A stretch of 64,000 bases of DNA from Pseudaeromonas sp041441555 (GTDB taxonomy: Bacteria > Pseudomonadota > Gammaproteobacteria > Enterobacterales > Aeromonadaceae): contig JASDSW010000021.1 of assembly GCA_041441555.1 (NCBI GenBank), positions 30,430-94,429 on the forward strand, written 5' to 3'. The position numbers were made by a program, and so were the translations under genes. Below are positions 43,921-53,257 of this stretch, piece by piece; position 1 is the stretch's first letter; the number at the start of each line of letters is the position of its first letter. The notes under the pieces are model-generated. The model saw nothing but the letters and a program-made list of their open reading frames with translations, did no database searches and had not been told where the DNA came from.

Positions 43921-45648
43921 ATGATTTCTGGAATCTTGGCATCTCCGGGTATCGCTTTTGCAAAAGCGCTCCTGCTCAAAGAAGATGAAATTGTCATCAA
44001 CAATCATGCGATTGCGGAGTCTGACGTAGAACGTGAAGTTGCACGTTTCTTCGACGCTCGCAGCAAATCCTCACAACAACTCGAAGCCATCAAAGAGATG
44101 GCTGGCCGCACATTCGGTGAAGAAAAAGAGGCCATCTTCGAAGGGCACATCATGCTGCTCGAAGACGAAGAGTTGGAAGGTGACATCGTCTCGCTGATCC
44201 GCGATGAGCATTTCAGTGCAGAAAAAGCGATCCACCACGCGATTGAACAGTATGCCTCCATGATGGCCGAGCTGGACGATCCCTATCTGCGTGAGCGGGC
44301 AACCGACTTCCGGGATATCGGCACTCGTCTGGTCAAAAATGCCCTGGGCATGGAGATCGTCAATCTGAGCACCATCGATGAAGAAGTCATTCTGGTCGCT
44401 CACGATTTGACTCCGTCAGAAACGGCACAGATCAATCTGAATTTCGTGCGTGGCTTTGTCACCGATATCGGTGGCCGTACCTCTCATACCTCCATCATGG
44501 CCCGCTCCTTGGAGCTGCCTGCGATTGTGGGAACCAACGACATCACCTCGCAAGTCAAATCCGGCGACTTTCTGGTCCTGGACGCCTTGCATAACCAGGT
44601 GTTGATCAACCCAAGTGATGACGAAGTGGCCGCGCTCAAGGCAGCGCAAGCCAAGTTCCTCGCGGAAAAAGCTGAACTGGCAAAACTCAAAGAGCTGCCA
44701 GCCGAAACCGTAGACGGTCACCGGGTCGAGGTTTGTGCCAACATCGGTACAATCAAAGACATGGATGGCGCCCATCGCAACGGTGCCGAAGGCGTTGGTC
44801 TGTATCGTACCGAATTCCTGTTTATGGATCGTGATGCCCTGCCTTCTGAAGAAGAGCAGTATCACGCCTACAAGGAAGTCGCAGAATCCATGCCGGATCA
44901 ACCGATCATTGTCCGCACCATGGACATCGGCGGCGACAAAGAACTTCCCTACATGAAGTTCCCGAAGGAAATGAACCCGTTCCTGGGTTGGCGTGCCGTG
45001 CGGATCTTCTTCGATCGCAAAGACATCATGCACACCCAGCTGCGCGCCATCCTGCGGGCATCTGCCTACGGCAAGTTGCGCATCATGTTCCCGATGATCA
45101 TCTCGGTTGAAGAGTTGCGTGCTCTGAAGCAAGAGATCGCTGAGCTCAAGGTTGAACTGCGCAACGAAGGCTTGTCGTTCGATGAAAGCATCGAAGTGGG
45201 TGTGATGATCGAGACCCCAGCCGCCGCCGTGATTGCTCGTCATCTGGCGAAAGAAGCTGACTTTTTCTCCATCGGCACCAATGACCTGACCCAGTACACC
45301 CTGGCCGTTGACCGTGGTAACGAGCTAATTTCTGGCCTCTACAACCCGCTGTCACCCTCTGTGCTGACCTTGATCAAACAGGTGATCGATGCATCCCATG
45401 CCGAAGGCAAGTGGACTGGTATGTGTGGTGAATTGGCCGGTGATGATCGCGCTTCCCTGTTGCTGTTAGGGATGGGTCTGGATGAGTTTTCCATGAGTGC
45501 GATGTCCATTCCTCGCGTCAAACAACTGATCCGCAGCGCCAACTATGCCGATGTCAAAGCCATGGCGGAACAAGCATTGGCCAGCGCAACCATCGCCGAA
45601 GTAGAAGCCGTACTGGATACCTTTGTGAAGCGAAAGGCTGTCTGTTAA
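43921..45648 (+). CDS. ptsI: Enzyme I of the phosphotransferase system
   Basis: Phosphotransferase of 575 residues, the E. coli length, that moves phosphate from PEP to HPr. The active His189 is in GGRTSHTSIMARSLELPAIVG, and the PEP-binding segments include VGLYRTEFLFMDR and a C-terminal ELAGDDRASLLLLGMG (conserved CGELAGD with the acid Cys). It starts 52 bases after ptsH and 42 bases before crr. Confidence 0.98.
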   Translation: MISGILASPGIAFAKALLLKEDEIVINNHAIAESDVEREVARFFDARSKSSQQLEAIKEMAGRTFGEEKEAIFEGHIMLLEDEELEGDIVSLIRDEHFSAEKAIHHAIEQYASMMAELDDPYLRERATDFRDIGTRLVKNALGMEIVNLSTIDEEVILVAHDLTPSETAQINLNFVRGFVTDIGGRTSHTSIMARSLELPAIVGTNDITSQVKSGDFLVLDALHNQVLINPSDDEVAALKAAQAKFLAEKAELAKLKELPAETVDGHRVEVCANIGTIKDMDGAHRNGAEGVGLYRTEFLFMDRDALPSEEEQYHAYKEVAESMPDQPIIVRTMDIGGDKELPYMKFPKEMNPFLGWRAVRIFFDRKDIMHTQLRAILRASAYGKLRIMFPMIISVEELRALKQEIAELKVELRNEGLSFDESIEVGVMIETPAAAVIARHLAKEADFFSIGTNDLTQYTLAVDRGNELISGLYNPLSPSVLTLIKQVIDASHAEGKWTGMCGELAGDDRASLLLLGMGLDEFSMSAMSIPRVKQLIRSANYADVKAMAEQALASATIAEVEAVLDTFVKRKAVC

Positions 45649-45690
45649 TATCATTACATAAGATAAAAACAACTATTAGGAGCTAACGCT

Positions 45691-46203
45691 ATGGGTTTGT
45701 TCGACAAACTGAGACGACTGCTGTCTTCTAGCGACAATAGCGATACCAGCGGCATTGAGATCTTCGCCCCTTTGTCTGGCGAAATTATCCCAATTGAAGA
45801 TGTACCTGATGTCGTTTTTGCCGAGAAGATCGTTGGCGATGGCATTGCCATCAAACCAACGGGTAACCAAATGGTGGCTCCATGTGACGGCACCATCGGC
45901 AAAATCTTCGAAACCAACCACGCCTTTTCAATTGAATCGGATACTGGCATCGAATTGTTCGTCCACTTCGGCATCGACACCGTCGAGCTCAAGGGCGAAG
46001 GCTTTACCCGCATTGCCGCCGAAGGCCAGCAAGTCAAAAAGGGTCAAACTATCATCGAGTTTGATCTGGCAGTCTTGGAAGCCAAGGCCAAGTCCACGCT
46101 GACCCCGGTTGTCATCTCCAACATGGATGACATCAAGGAGCTGATCAAGCTGAACGGTGCGGTGACTCTGGGCGAAACCCCGGTGATGCGCATCAAGAAG
46201 TAA
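45691..46203 (+). CDS. crr: EIIA-Glc, glucose-specific PTS component and carbon regulator
   Basis: Protein of 170 residues that passes phosphate to glucose-class EII proteins. In its unphosphorylated form it blocks non-PTS carriers including MalK (inducer exclusion), which ties it to the mal operon in this window. H77 (TNHAF) and the phosphorylated H92 (LFVHFGIDTVEL) are present. TAGGAG precedes the ATG. The terminator 46220-46247 closes the operon. Confidence 0.98.
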   Translation: MGLFDKLRRLLSSSDNSDTSGIEIFAPLSGEIIPIEDVPDVVFAEKIVGDGIAIKPTGNQMVAPCDGTIGKIFETNHAFSIESDTGIELFVHFGIDTVELKGEGFTRIAAEGQQVKKGQTIIEFDLAVLEAKAKSTLTPVVISNMDDIKELIKLNGAVTLGETPVMRIKK

Positions 46204-46219
46204 GCGCTGAGCTCCAGAC

Positions 46220-46247
46220 AAAAAACCCGCCTTTCGGCGGGTTTTTT
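46220..46247. terminator. Bidirectional terminator between crr and tesB
   Basis: AAAAAACCCGCC-TTTC-GGCGGGTTTTTT. Its last bases overlap the tesB stop codon (46246-46248). Confidence 0.92.
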
Positions 46248-47121
46248 ATCTCTTCCAACTAGCGTCCCGTCGTCTCACCACCCCTTCTTGCACCGTGCTG
46301 GCCACCAGCTTACCGCTGCGCGTGAAGAATTGTCCGCGGACTAACCCCCGCCCCCCGGATGCACTCGGGCTATCGACGGCATAGAGCAGCCAGTCATCGA
46401 AGCGGAACTCGCGATGGAACCACATCGCATGATCGATGGTCGCCACCTGTAATCCTGGTTCAAAAAAGGCCAGACCGTGGGGCTGGAGCGCCGTCGGCAG
46501 AAAGTTGAAATCGGAAGCATAGGCCAGCAGGTAGCGGTGAATAGCCTGTTCATCGGGCATGGGCCCATTGGCTCGAAACCAGACATGTCGCATCGGCGGC
46601 GTCGGTTCGGCACGCAGCGGATTGACGAAGGTGACGGGCCGCATCTCAATGGGCTTGTCGCTGAGCAGCTTATCGTGCAAGAAAGGCGGGATGAACGCCT
46701 TGAGCTCCTGCGCCCACTCCAGCTCACTCTTCAAGCCATCTGGGCCCGGTACATCCGGCATCTCATCCTGGTGCTCAAATCCCGGCTCTTCGATTTGAAA
46801 CGAGGCATTGAGATAGAAGATCGCCTTACCATGCTGGATGGCCTGCACGCGCCGCGTCGAGACGGTATTGCCATCGCGGATCTTCTCCACCTCATAGAGG
46901 ATCGGACAGGTCACATCACCGGGACGCAAGAAGTAGCAGTGCAGCGAGTGAACCATGCGCCCCGGCTCGACCGTTTGCTGGGCCGCCGAGAGCGCCTGCC
47001 CCATCACCTGCCCACCGAAGACGGCGCCAAACCCCAGATCCTGACTCTGACCGCGAAAGTGACCAACCTCGATGCGTTCGAGTGCCAGTTGAGACAACAG
47101 ATCCTCGAGAACTTTGCTCAT
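46246..47121 (-). CDS. tesB: Acyl-CoA thioesterase II
   Basis: Double-hotdog thioesterase of 291 residues (E. coli TesB 286) that hydrolyses medium- and long-chain acyl-CoA. The first hotdog carries FGGQVMGQALSAA and HSLHCYFLRPGD. The second has LAYASDFNFLPTALQPHG and ATIDHAMWFHREFRFDDW, with the conserved aspartate in TIDHAMWFH. It lies alone between crr and thrC. Confidence 0.95.
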   Translation of the reverse strand: MSKVLEDLLSQLALERIEVGHFRGQSQDLGFGAVFGGQVMGQALSAAQQTVEPGRMVHSLHCYFLRPGDVTCPILYEVEKIRDGNTVSTRRVQAIQHGKAIFYLNASFQIEEPGFEHQDEMPDVPGPDGLKSELEWAQELKAFIPPFLHDKLLSDKPIEMRPVTFVNPLRAEPTPPMRHVWFRANGPMPDEQAIHRYLLAYASDFNFLPTALQPHGLAFFEPGLQVATIDHAMWFHREFRFDDWLLYAVDSPSASGGRGLVRGQFFTRSGKLVASTVQEGVVRRRDASWKR

Positions 47122-47222
47122 GGAATTCCCTGCAATTGCGATACGTAAAGATGCGAACGAGGCTAGCAGATTGCCGGTCCATGAAAAATAGCGGACCGTA
47201 AAAATAGAAGGCGCGCTCAGAA

Positions 47223-47248
47223 GTAAAAAGGGCAGCCAAAGCTGCCCT
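47223..47248 (-). terminator. Terminator of the thr operon
   Basis: AGGGCAGC-caaa-GCTGCCCT with TTTTTAC following on the minus strand, 21 bases after the thrC stop. Confidence 0.8.
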
Positions 47249-47268
47249 CATTCGACCAATCCACACAC

Positions 47269-48540
47269 TCAGGCTTTGAGCAGGTAGGCTCGCAGAGCAG
47301 CAAAGTCTGCATCCATCTCATCGGAGAGCAGTGCCAATTCGGCGCGCTCTGCCAACGGTCCCGGCAGCGGCAATTCGATCCCCAGGATCTCCTCGACGCT
47401 CTCCTTGAACTTGGCCGGATGAGCGGTGCAGAGGAAGATGCCCGCTTCGTCAGCAGCCAGCTGGCTTTGCAGCAGATCCCAGGCGATGGCGCCGTGAGGC
47501 TCGCACAGATAACCCTGCGCATAGAGGCGCTGCAGCGCATCACGGGTTTGGGTGTCGGTACGGGAACCTGAGGCCAGGCTCTTGAGATCCCACCCCTTGA
47601 CCTTGAACAGCTCCTCGACACGGGGCCAGTTGTTGGGACGGCTGACATCCATCGCATTTGACAGGGTTGCCACGGTAGCCTTCGGATCCCAGTTGCCATC
47701 CTGCAGATAGCGGGGAACCGTGTCGTTGGCGTTGGTAGCCACGACGAAGCGCTTGACCGGCAGCCCTAAGGCCTTGGCGATGAGGCCGGCGGTCAGGTTG
47801 CCAAAGTTGCCAGACGGCACGGCAATCACGGCCTGGTCGCGCTTCTCCGCCGGCAACTGAGCCACGGCTTCGAAGTAGTAGCAGACCTGAGCCAGCAGAC
47901 GACTGATGTTGATGGAGTTGGCGGAGTTCAGACCGATGGCTTGCTTGAGCTCTTCATCATCAAATGCCTGCTTAACCAGCGCCTGGCAGTCATCGAAAGC
48001 ACCGTTGATGGCGATGGTGCGAATATTGCCACCCAGGGTACAAAAGAGTTTCTCCTGCAGCGGGCTGATCTTGCCCTTCGGATAGAGGATCACCACCTCG
48101 ATGTTCGGCAGGCCATAGAAAGCATGAGCAACAGCGGCGCCGGTATCCCCGGAGGTGGCCGTCAGGATGGTGATCTTCTTGCCATCGGAGACCGCCGTCA
48201 GCGACTGCGCCATGAAGCGGCCACCGAAATCCTTGAACGCCAGGGTCGGACCGTGGAACAGCTCGAGGGCATACTGGTTCTCCCCCACCTTGACCAGCGG
48301 CGCCGGAAAGGTGAAAGCATTGGCGACCAGTTGCGCCACTTCCGGCAACTCGTCGCCCAGCAGGTGACGCAGTATGAGAGCCGAACGTTCAACCAGCGGC
48401 TTGGCCAGCAGGGCATCGACGTCGGCCAGTGGAGTCAGAGTTTCCGGGAAAAACAGCCCCTGCTCGCGCCCCAAGCCTTGCTTGACGGCCTGCGCGAAGT
48501 TGACCTGCTCGGAATGATCTTTGATGTTGTACAGCTGCAT
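47269..48540 (-). CDS. thrC: Threonine synthase
   Basis: PLP enzyme of 423 residues (E. coli 428) that makes threonine from O-phosphohomoserine. The PLP lysine lies in HGPTLAFKDFGGRFMAQ, and the phosphate-binding part is AVPSGNFGNLTAGL. Last gene of thrLABC, 12 bases after thrB. Confidence 0.97.
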   Translation of the reverse strand: MQLYNIKDHSEQVNFAQAVKQGLGREQGLFFPETLTPLADVDALLAKPLVERSALILRHLLGDELPEVAQLVANAFTFPAPLVKVGENQYALELFHGPTLAFKDFGGRFMAQSLTAVSDGKKITILTATSGDTGAAVAHAFYGLPNIEVVILYPKGKISPLQEKLFCTLGGNIRTIAINGAFDDCQALVKQAFDDEELKQAIGLNSANSINISRLLAQVCYYFEAVAQLPAEKRDQAVIAVPSGNFGNLTAGLIAKALGLPVKRFVVATNANDTVPRYLQDGNWDPKATVATLSNAMDVSRPNNWPRVEELFKVKGWDLKSLASGSRTDTQTRDALQRLYAQGYLCEPHGAIAWDLLQSQLAADEAGIFLCTAHPAKFKESVEEILGIELPLPGPLAERAELALLSDEMDADFAALRAYLLKA

Positions 48541-48552
48541 AATCCTGTTTCC

Positions 48553-49506
48553 TTACTCGATGACGTTCACCGTGGTGCCCACGCGATCGATGCGGCACAC
48601 ATGGCAGAATCCATCCTGATTCTGAATAAAATTGGCTTCCAGCCACTCCTGCATACGCAGAGCCTGCTGTTTATCGGTCATGACCACGAAGACACTCGGC
48701 CCGGAACCAGAGATACCGGTGGCCAGCGCTCCCGCCATGGCGGCATGTTGCCGCACCTCGGCAAACCCCGGGATCAGCGCCTGGCGATAGGGCTCGGCGA
48801 TCACATCCTTGAGGACGGCAGCCGCCAGATTTTCCTGCCCGCTGTAGCTGGCGTGGATGAACGCCGCCAGACGGCGACCATAGGTCAGGCAGTCACTGCG
48901 ACGATATTGGGCCGGCAAGATGGCCCGCGCTTCCGCGGTGCTGATGCTGATCCCCGGATAACAGGAGACCCAATACCAGCTGTCGAAATCCGGGATAGCC
49001 TGGCTGATGACGCCCGCCTCTTCGATCATCAATTGGATGCCACCCAGATAGCAGGGGGCGACGTTGTCGAAGTGAACCGAGCCTGAGATGCTACCCTCGA
49101 GCTCGCCCATCAACAACAGTTGCTCATCTTTATCCAGCGCAAAATCGTGAAAGCCATTCAGACCTTCCAAGGCCGCCACTATGCTCGAGGCGCTGGAGCC
49201 CAGACCGGAGCCGATGGGCAGATTCTTCTCAAGCACCATATGCAGCGGCTGGATCTGGCGCCCCTTCTTCTTCAGCGCCTCGGCGTAGCCCAGATAGCAG
49301 GCATAGACGATGTTCTTCTGCGGATCGCTCGGCAGCTTGTGGGCAAAGCGACCGCGGCACTCCAGGGTAAATGGCTGGGAGCCAGCGTGCACCTCGACGC
49401 GATCGCCGAGCAGGGAACCATCAATCGGGGCGAGCGCCGCCCCGAGAACATCAAAACCGACACTGACGTTACCGATCGATGCGGGTGCGTAGGCAACAAC
49501 CGCCAT
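48553..49506 (-). CDS. thrB: Homoserine kinase
   Basis: GHMP kinase of 317 residues that phosphorylates homoserine. It shows APASIGNVSVGFDVLGAAL near the N-terminus and the ATP motif PIGSGLGSSASSIVAAL. Its ATG lies one base after the thrA stop with AGGAGG inside the end of thrA, indicating translational coupling. Confidence 0.97.
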   Translation of the reverse strand: MAVVAYAPASIGNVSVGFDVLGAALAPIDGSLLGDRVEVHAGSQPFTLECRGRFAHKLPSDPQKNIVYACYLGYAEALKKKGRQIQPLHMVLEKNLPIGSGLGSSASSIVAALEGLNGFHDFALDKDEQLLLMGELEGSISGSVHFDNVAPCYLGGIQLMIEEAGVISQAIPDFDSWYWVSCYPGISISTAEARAILPAQYRRSDCLTYGRRLAAFIHASYSGQENLAAAVLKDVIAEPYRQALIPGFAEVRQHAAMAGALATGISGSGPSVFVVMTDKQQALRMQEWLEANFIQNQDGFCHVCRIDRVGTTVNVIE

Positions 49507-49507
49507 A

Positions 49508-51964
49508 TTAAACCTCCTGCTTCCAATTCAGGGTCCGCAGCAGGTCGGCAAATACCCCGGCCGCAGTCACTTCAGTCCCCGCCCCGTAGCCACGGAGTAC
49601 CAGGGGGATGGGTTGATAATAAGTCGAGAAGAAAGCCAAAGCGTTTTCGCCATCCTTCACCTTGTAGAGGGGATCATTCTCATCGACCGCCTTGATGGCC
49701 ACCTTGCACTTGCCCCCCTCGATGGCGCCGACATAGCGCAGCACCTGCCCCTTGGCCTTGGCCTCGGCCACCTGGGTGGCAAACCAGGCATCGGCCTGCG
49801 GCAGACGTTCGATGAAGCTGGCGGTGTCGCCGCTGGCATCAAATCCAGGCGGCAGCGCCTGCTCGATCTCGACATCGGTCAGATCCAGCGGCATTCCCGC
49901 CTCACGGGCCAGGATCAGCAGCTTGCGGGCGACATCCATGCCACTCAGATCATCGCGCGGATCCGGCTCGGTGAACCCCTTAGCCTTGGCGGTCAAGGTC
50001 GCCTCGGAGAAGCTCATCCCCTCATCGAGCTTGCCGAAGATGAAGGAGAGAGAGCCAGAGAGGATACCAGCAAACGCCTTGAGCTTGTCGCCCGCCTTGA
50101 TGAGATTCTGCAGGTTTTCGATAACCGGCAGACCGGCACCCACGTTGGTTTCATACAAGAACTTGCGACGGGTCAGTTGCGCCGTCTTGCGCAGCTCGCG
50201 GTAGTAGGCCATGGAGCTGGTGTTGGCCTTCTTGTTCGGGGTAACCACATGGAAACCTGCCGCCAGGAAATCGGCATACTGGCTGGCAATGGATTCATCG
50301 GAGGTGCAATCGACGATGACCGGGTTGATGAGATGGCTGTCGTCCACCAGCTTCTTGACCGCCGCCAGCGTGAAGCTCTGTTGTGCCTCATCCAGCAGTG
50401 CCGCCCAGTTGGCCAGATCCAGTCCATCGCGGTTCAGAGCCAGCTTGCGGGAGTTGGCCAGACCAACCACTCGCAGGCCAATGCCTTGAGAGGCCAGGAC
50501 CGGTTGTTGCCGGCGGATCTGCTCGAGCAGCGCGCCACCGACCCCACCGAGCCCCACCAGGATCAGATCGATGAACTGCATGCTGGTAAAGAAGTTCTGA
50601 TGACAGGCCTTGATCGCCTCGTTGACCTTGCCCTTCCCAACCACCGCCGAGATCGACCGTTCGCTGGAACCCTGAGCAATCGCGATCACGTTGATGTTGG
50701 CCTGCGCCAGTGACATGAAGAAACGGGCAGAAACCCCCTTGCTGGTGCGCATGCCATCACCGACCACCGAGATGATCGCCAGATCGTGCCGCATCTCGAT
50801 AGGCTCGAGCAGACCCGCCTTCAACTCCAGCTCGAACTCCTCTTCCAGCACCTTCTGAGCCTTATCCGCGTCATAGGTGTGGATACAGAAGCTGATGCTG
50901 TACTCCGAAGAGGATTGAGTGATCAGGGTGATGGAAACCCCAGCGCGGGATACGGCGGTGAAGATGCGACCGGCCATGCCGACCATCCCCTTCATGCCGG
51001 GGCCACTGACGTTGATCATCGAGATGCCGGCCAGATCGGAGATCCCCTTGACCGGTTGGTCATCATCGCCCTGTTCGGCGATGAGGGTACCCTCGCCCTG
51101 CGGGTTGAAGCTGTTCTTGATGAGACAGGGGATCTGGAATTGGGCAATCGGCGCTATGGTGCGCGGGTGCAGGACCTTGGCGCCAAAATAGGAGAGCTCC
51201 ATTGCCTCTTTATAGGACATGCGCTTGAGCAGCACGGCATCCGGCACCAGACGCGGATCGCAGCTGTAGACGCCGTCCACATCGGTCCAGATCTCGCAGC
51301 ACTCGGCGCCGACGCAGGCGGCCAGACAGGCGGCGGAGTAGTCGGAGCCGTTGCGCCCCAGCAACACCAGCTCACCCTTGGCATTACCGCCGGTGAAGCC
51401 TGCCATCAGATAGACAGCCTCTTCCTGAAGCGGCTCAGATTGGAAACGGGCCCGAGAGACATCGATGTTGACGTGAGATTCGAGGAAGCCGCCTTCGGCC
51501 AGCAGCAGTTGCACCGGGTCCAGCAGCACGATCTGATGACCGCGAACGGTGAGCAACTCCTGCATGCAGGCGATGGAGAGTGCCTCACCGCGGCTGAGGA
51601 TCTGAGCCTGCACGTTGTCCGGACATTGGCCCAGCAGGGTGATGCCCTGCATCTTGCGGCGTACCGCGGCAAACTCCTGCTCCATTCGTGCCTTGAGTTT
51701 GGCATCATCCAGCGTCGCATACTTGGCCTTCAGACCGTCAATCAGCCGGGTGAAGATGCCTTCAATCTCGGCCAAGGTCCCGGACGCATCCAGCCCCCGG
51801 CTGGTCTGCTCCACCAGGGCTACCAGGTGGTTGGTCACCTTGGCCGGAGCCGACAACACTAGCGCCACCTGGGCTTGCTTCTGGGTATTCACCACTATGT
51901 CCGACACCCGCAAGAACCGGTCGGCGTCGGCCAGTGAAGAGCCTCCAAACTTCAAAACACGCAT
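49508..51964 (-). CDS. thrA: Bifunctional aspartokinase I / homoserine dehydrogenase I
   Basis: Fusion enzyme of 818 residues. The aspartokinase part (about 1-290, MRVLKFGGSSLADADRFLRV) is followed by ACT regulatory domains (about 310-460), and the homoserine dehydrogenase part (about 465-815) has the NAD(P) loop LVGLGGVGGALLEQI and the segment YETNVGAGLPVIENLQNLI. The start is set at ATG 51964, six bases after AGGGAG. The ATG at 51970 touches the ribosome binding site, and the E. coli protein also begins MRVLKFGG. It is controlled by the upstream attenuator. Confidence 0.96.
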   Translation of the reverse strand: MRVLKFGGSSLADADRFLRVSDIVVNTQKQAQVALVLSAPAKVTNHLVALVEQTSRGLDASGTLAEIEGIFTRLIDGLKAKYATLDDAKLKARMEQEFAAVRRKMQGITLLGQCPDNVQAQILSRGEALSIACMQELLTVRGHQIVLLDPVQLLLAEGGFLESHVNIDVSRARFQSEPLQEEAVYLMAGFTGGNAKGELVLLGRNGSDYSAACLAACVGAECCEIWTDVDGVYSCDPRLVPDAVLLKRMSYKEAMELSYFGAKVLHPRTIAPIAQFQIPCLIKNSFNPQGEGTLIAEQGDDDQPVKGISDLAGISMINVSGPGMKGMVGMAGRIFTAVSRAGVSITLITQSSSEYSISFCIHTYDADKAQKVLEEEFELELKAGLLEPIEMRHDLAIISVVGDGMRTSKGVSARFFMSLAQANINVIAIAQGSSERSISAVVGKGKVNEAIKACHQNFFTSMQFIDLILVGLGGVGGALLEQIRRQQPVLASQGIGLRVVGLANSRKLALNRDGLDLANWAALLDEAQQSFTLAAVKKLVDDSHLINPVIVDCTSDESIASQYADFLAAGFHVVTPNKKANTSSMAYYRELRKTAQLTRRKFLYETNVGAGLPVIENLQNLIKAGDKLKAFAGILSGSLSFIFGKLDEGMSFSEATLTAKAKGFTEPDPRDDLSGMDVARKLLILAREAGMPLDLTDVEIEQALPPGFDASGDTASFIERLPQADAWFATQVAEAKAKGQVLRYVGAIEGGKCKVAIKAVDENDPLYKVKDGENALAFFSTYYQPIPLVLRGYGAGTEVTAAGVFADLLRTLNWKQEV

Positions 51965-51982
51965 ACTCATCTCCCTGTAACG

Positions 51983-52014
51983 AAAAGGCCCGTACCTTGT
52001 GGGTACGGGCCTTT
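51983..52014 (-). terminator. thr operon attenuator
   Basis: On the minus strand AAAGGCCCGTACC-CACAA-GGTACGGGCCTTTT forms a strong terminator 29 bases downstream of the leader peptide stop and just before thrA. Ribosome stalling at Thr/Ile codons in thrL would be expected to prevent it from forming. Confidence 0.88.
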
Positions 52015-52042
52015 GAAATTTCTGAACCTGTTGTCAGTGCAC

Positions 52043-52120
52043 TCAGCAGCCCGCCCCGAAACCACCCAAGGTGGTGCCGGTAATGGTAATTGTGGTGGTG
52101 CGAGTGGTCAGTGACAGCAT
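52043..52120 (-). CDS. thrL: thr operon leader peptide
   Basis: A 25-residue open frame, beginning MLSLTTRTTTITITGTT and ending in a glycine-rich stretch and Cys. Nine of the 25 codons are Thr and two are Ile, clustered at residues 5-17. Placed between the promoter and the attenuator of thrABC, it is the expected sensor of charged threonyl- and isoleucyl-tRNA. The E. coli leader has eight Thr and four Ile in 21 residues. Confidence 0.92.
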   Translation of the reverse strand: MLSLTTRTTTITITGTTLGGFGAGC

Positions 52121-52154
52121 TTGGAAATCAAACCTGAATGAAGAAACGCGACTA

Positions 52155-52184
52155 GCAATACCGGATTACGGTGACCGCTGTCAA
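52155..52184 (-). promoter_or_regulatory. Predicted thrLABC promoter
   Basis: A consensus TTGACA (52184-52179) and TATTGC (52160-52155) are 18 bases apart on the minus strand. The -35 box contains the TGA stop of yjtD. Confidence 0.6.
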
Positions 52185-52882
52185 TCGATTCTTTTGTCCG
52201 CCAGCGCCAGCGCCAGATCCTTGCACAGCAGATGTAACAGGTTCATATCCCGTTGTGCCAGCAGAGGTATCCCGTCCATCACCCACTTCCTTAGCTTTTC
52301 ATCCTGCTTAACCCCGATTTGATCGAGGATTTGTGCTGATGAGGATTGGAGGGCATGAACCTGTGCAATCGCCGGTTCTGCATCCACCCTGGAGGAGTCA
52401 GGCTCTTCCAGCAGCGCCGAGAGCTCATAAGCATACAGCATGATGGCCTGTCCCAGATTGAGCGACGGATAACCGACCCGCAACGGCAGGTAGCTGATGA
52501 GATCCGCCTCGGCCAACTGGGCATTGGAGAGCCCAGACTCCTCACAACCAAACAAGATGCCGACCCGCTGCAATCCCTGCTTGTTGCGGATCTGATGGCA
52601 CACCGCTTCGGGCGTCAGATAACGGTGATGCTCGCCCCGTTGCCGCGCCGTGGTCGCGATAATCAGATCCAGATCGGCCAACGCCTCGGGCAAGGTAGGG
52701 AAGCTCTCCGCCTGCTGTAACAATTCCTGAGCGCCATGGGCCACCCAGAGAGCCTCCGGGCGCTGATGCACCTCGCTGGCGACAAGACGCAGACGAGAAA
52801 AACCCATGGTCTTGAGCGCCCGGGCCGCCGCCCCGACATTCTCTGGACGGGCGGGCGCCATCAGGATAAACACAATCTCCAT
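52181..52882 (-). CDS. yjtD: YjtD/LasT, SPOUT-family RNA methyltransferase homologue
   Basis: Protein of 233 residues of the TrmH/SpoU superfamily, close to E. coli YjtD (LasT) and related to TrmJ. Motifs: MAPARPENVGAAARALKTMGF, VGILFGCEESGLSN and YPSLNLGQAIMLYAYEL, which form the knotted SAM site. The target RNA is not established. GGAG precedes the ATG. It sits between arcA (divergent) and thrL, as in E. coli. A second possibility is the tRNA Cm32/Um32 enzyme TrmJ, but the synteny favours YjtD. Confidence 0.88.
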   Translation of the reverse strand: MEIVFILMAPARPENVGAAARALKTMGFSRLRLVASEVHQRPEALWVAHGAQELLQQAESFPTLPEALADLDLIIATTARQRGEHHRYLTPEAVCHQIRNKQGLQRVGILFGCEESGLSNAQLAEADLISYLPLRVGYPSLNLGQAIMLYAYELSALLEEPDSSRVDAEPAIAQVHALQSSSAQILDQIGVKQDEKLRKWVMDGIPLLAQRDMNLLHLLCKDLALALADKRID

Positions 52883-53257
52883 TGCGGCTCCTTGTAAACT
52901 TCAGAGGCGACAATCTAGCGGCTGTCCCCCCAGAACACCAGCACCACTCATGAGCCACCGCCAAACGGCGGCCCGAGACAAAGTTGACATATATCAAACA
53001 TGATGATGAAAGCTGCTGACCGATGAAAGCCAACCATTGTTAACTGCCTGTTACTTGGTAACATTTCGCACGCAATCCCCTCTCCTCATCTGTCGGCAAC
53101 CGGTTTCTGGTGGCTATTTTGACGGTCAAACCTGCGCTTGAGGCTACCCGTTTCGAAATAGCCGAGCGTCAGCCGCGACGATGACGAGAGATTATCGCCT
53201 TTCGGACGAAAAAATGTTAAATTTTACCAATAGTTTTTAACCTCCTGGGTAACGTTC
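52883..53257 (+). promoter_or_regulatory. yjtD / arcA divergent control region
   Basis: This 375-base gap has no credible gene. It holds TTGAC-ATAT-ATCAA (52984-52997), which matches the FNR consensus TTGATnnnnATCAA at nine of ten positions. GTTA repeats 11 bases apart (53039-53042 and 53050-53053) follow, the spacing of ArcA-type direct repeats, and GTTAC-ttg-GTAAC (53050-53062) is a small palindrome. E. coli arcA is FNR-controlled and has a long leader, which fits. Which sites are used is inference. Confidence 0.6.

Noticed and set aside
50786..51862. Long open frame antisense to thrA
   Set aside because: Same reason: histidine- and glutamine-rich shadow of a certain gene, with no ribosome binding site.
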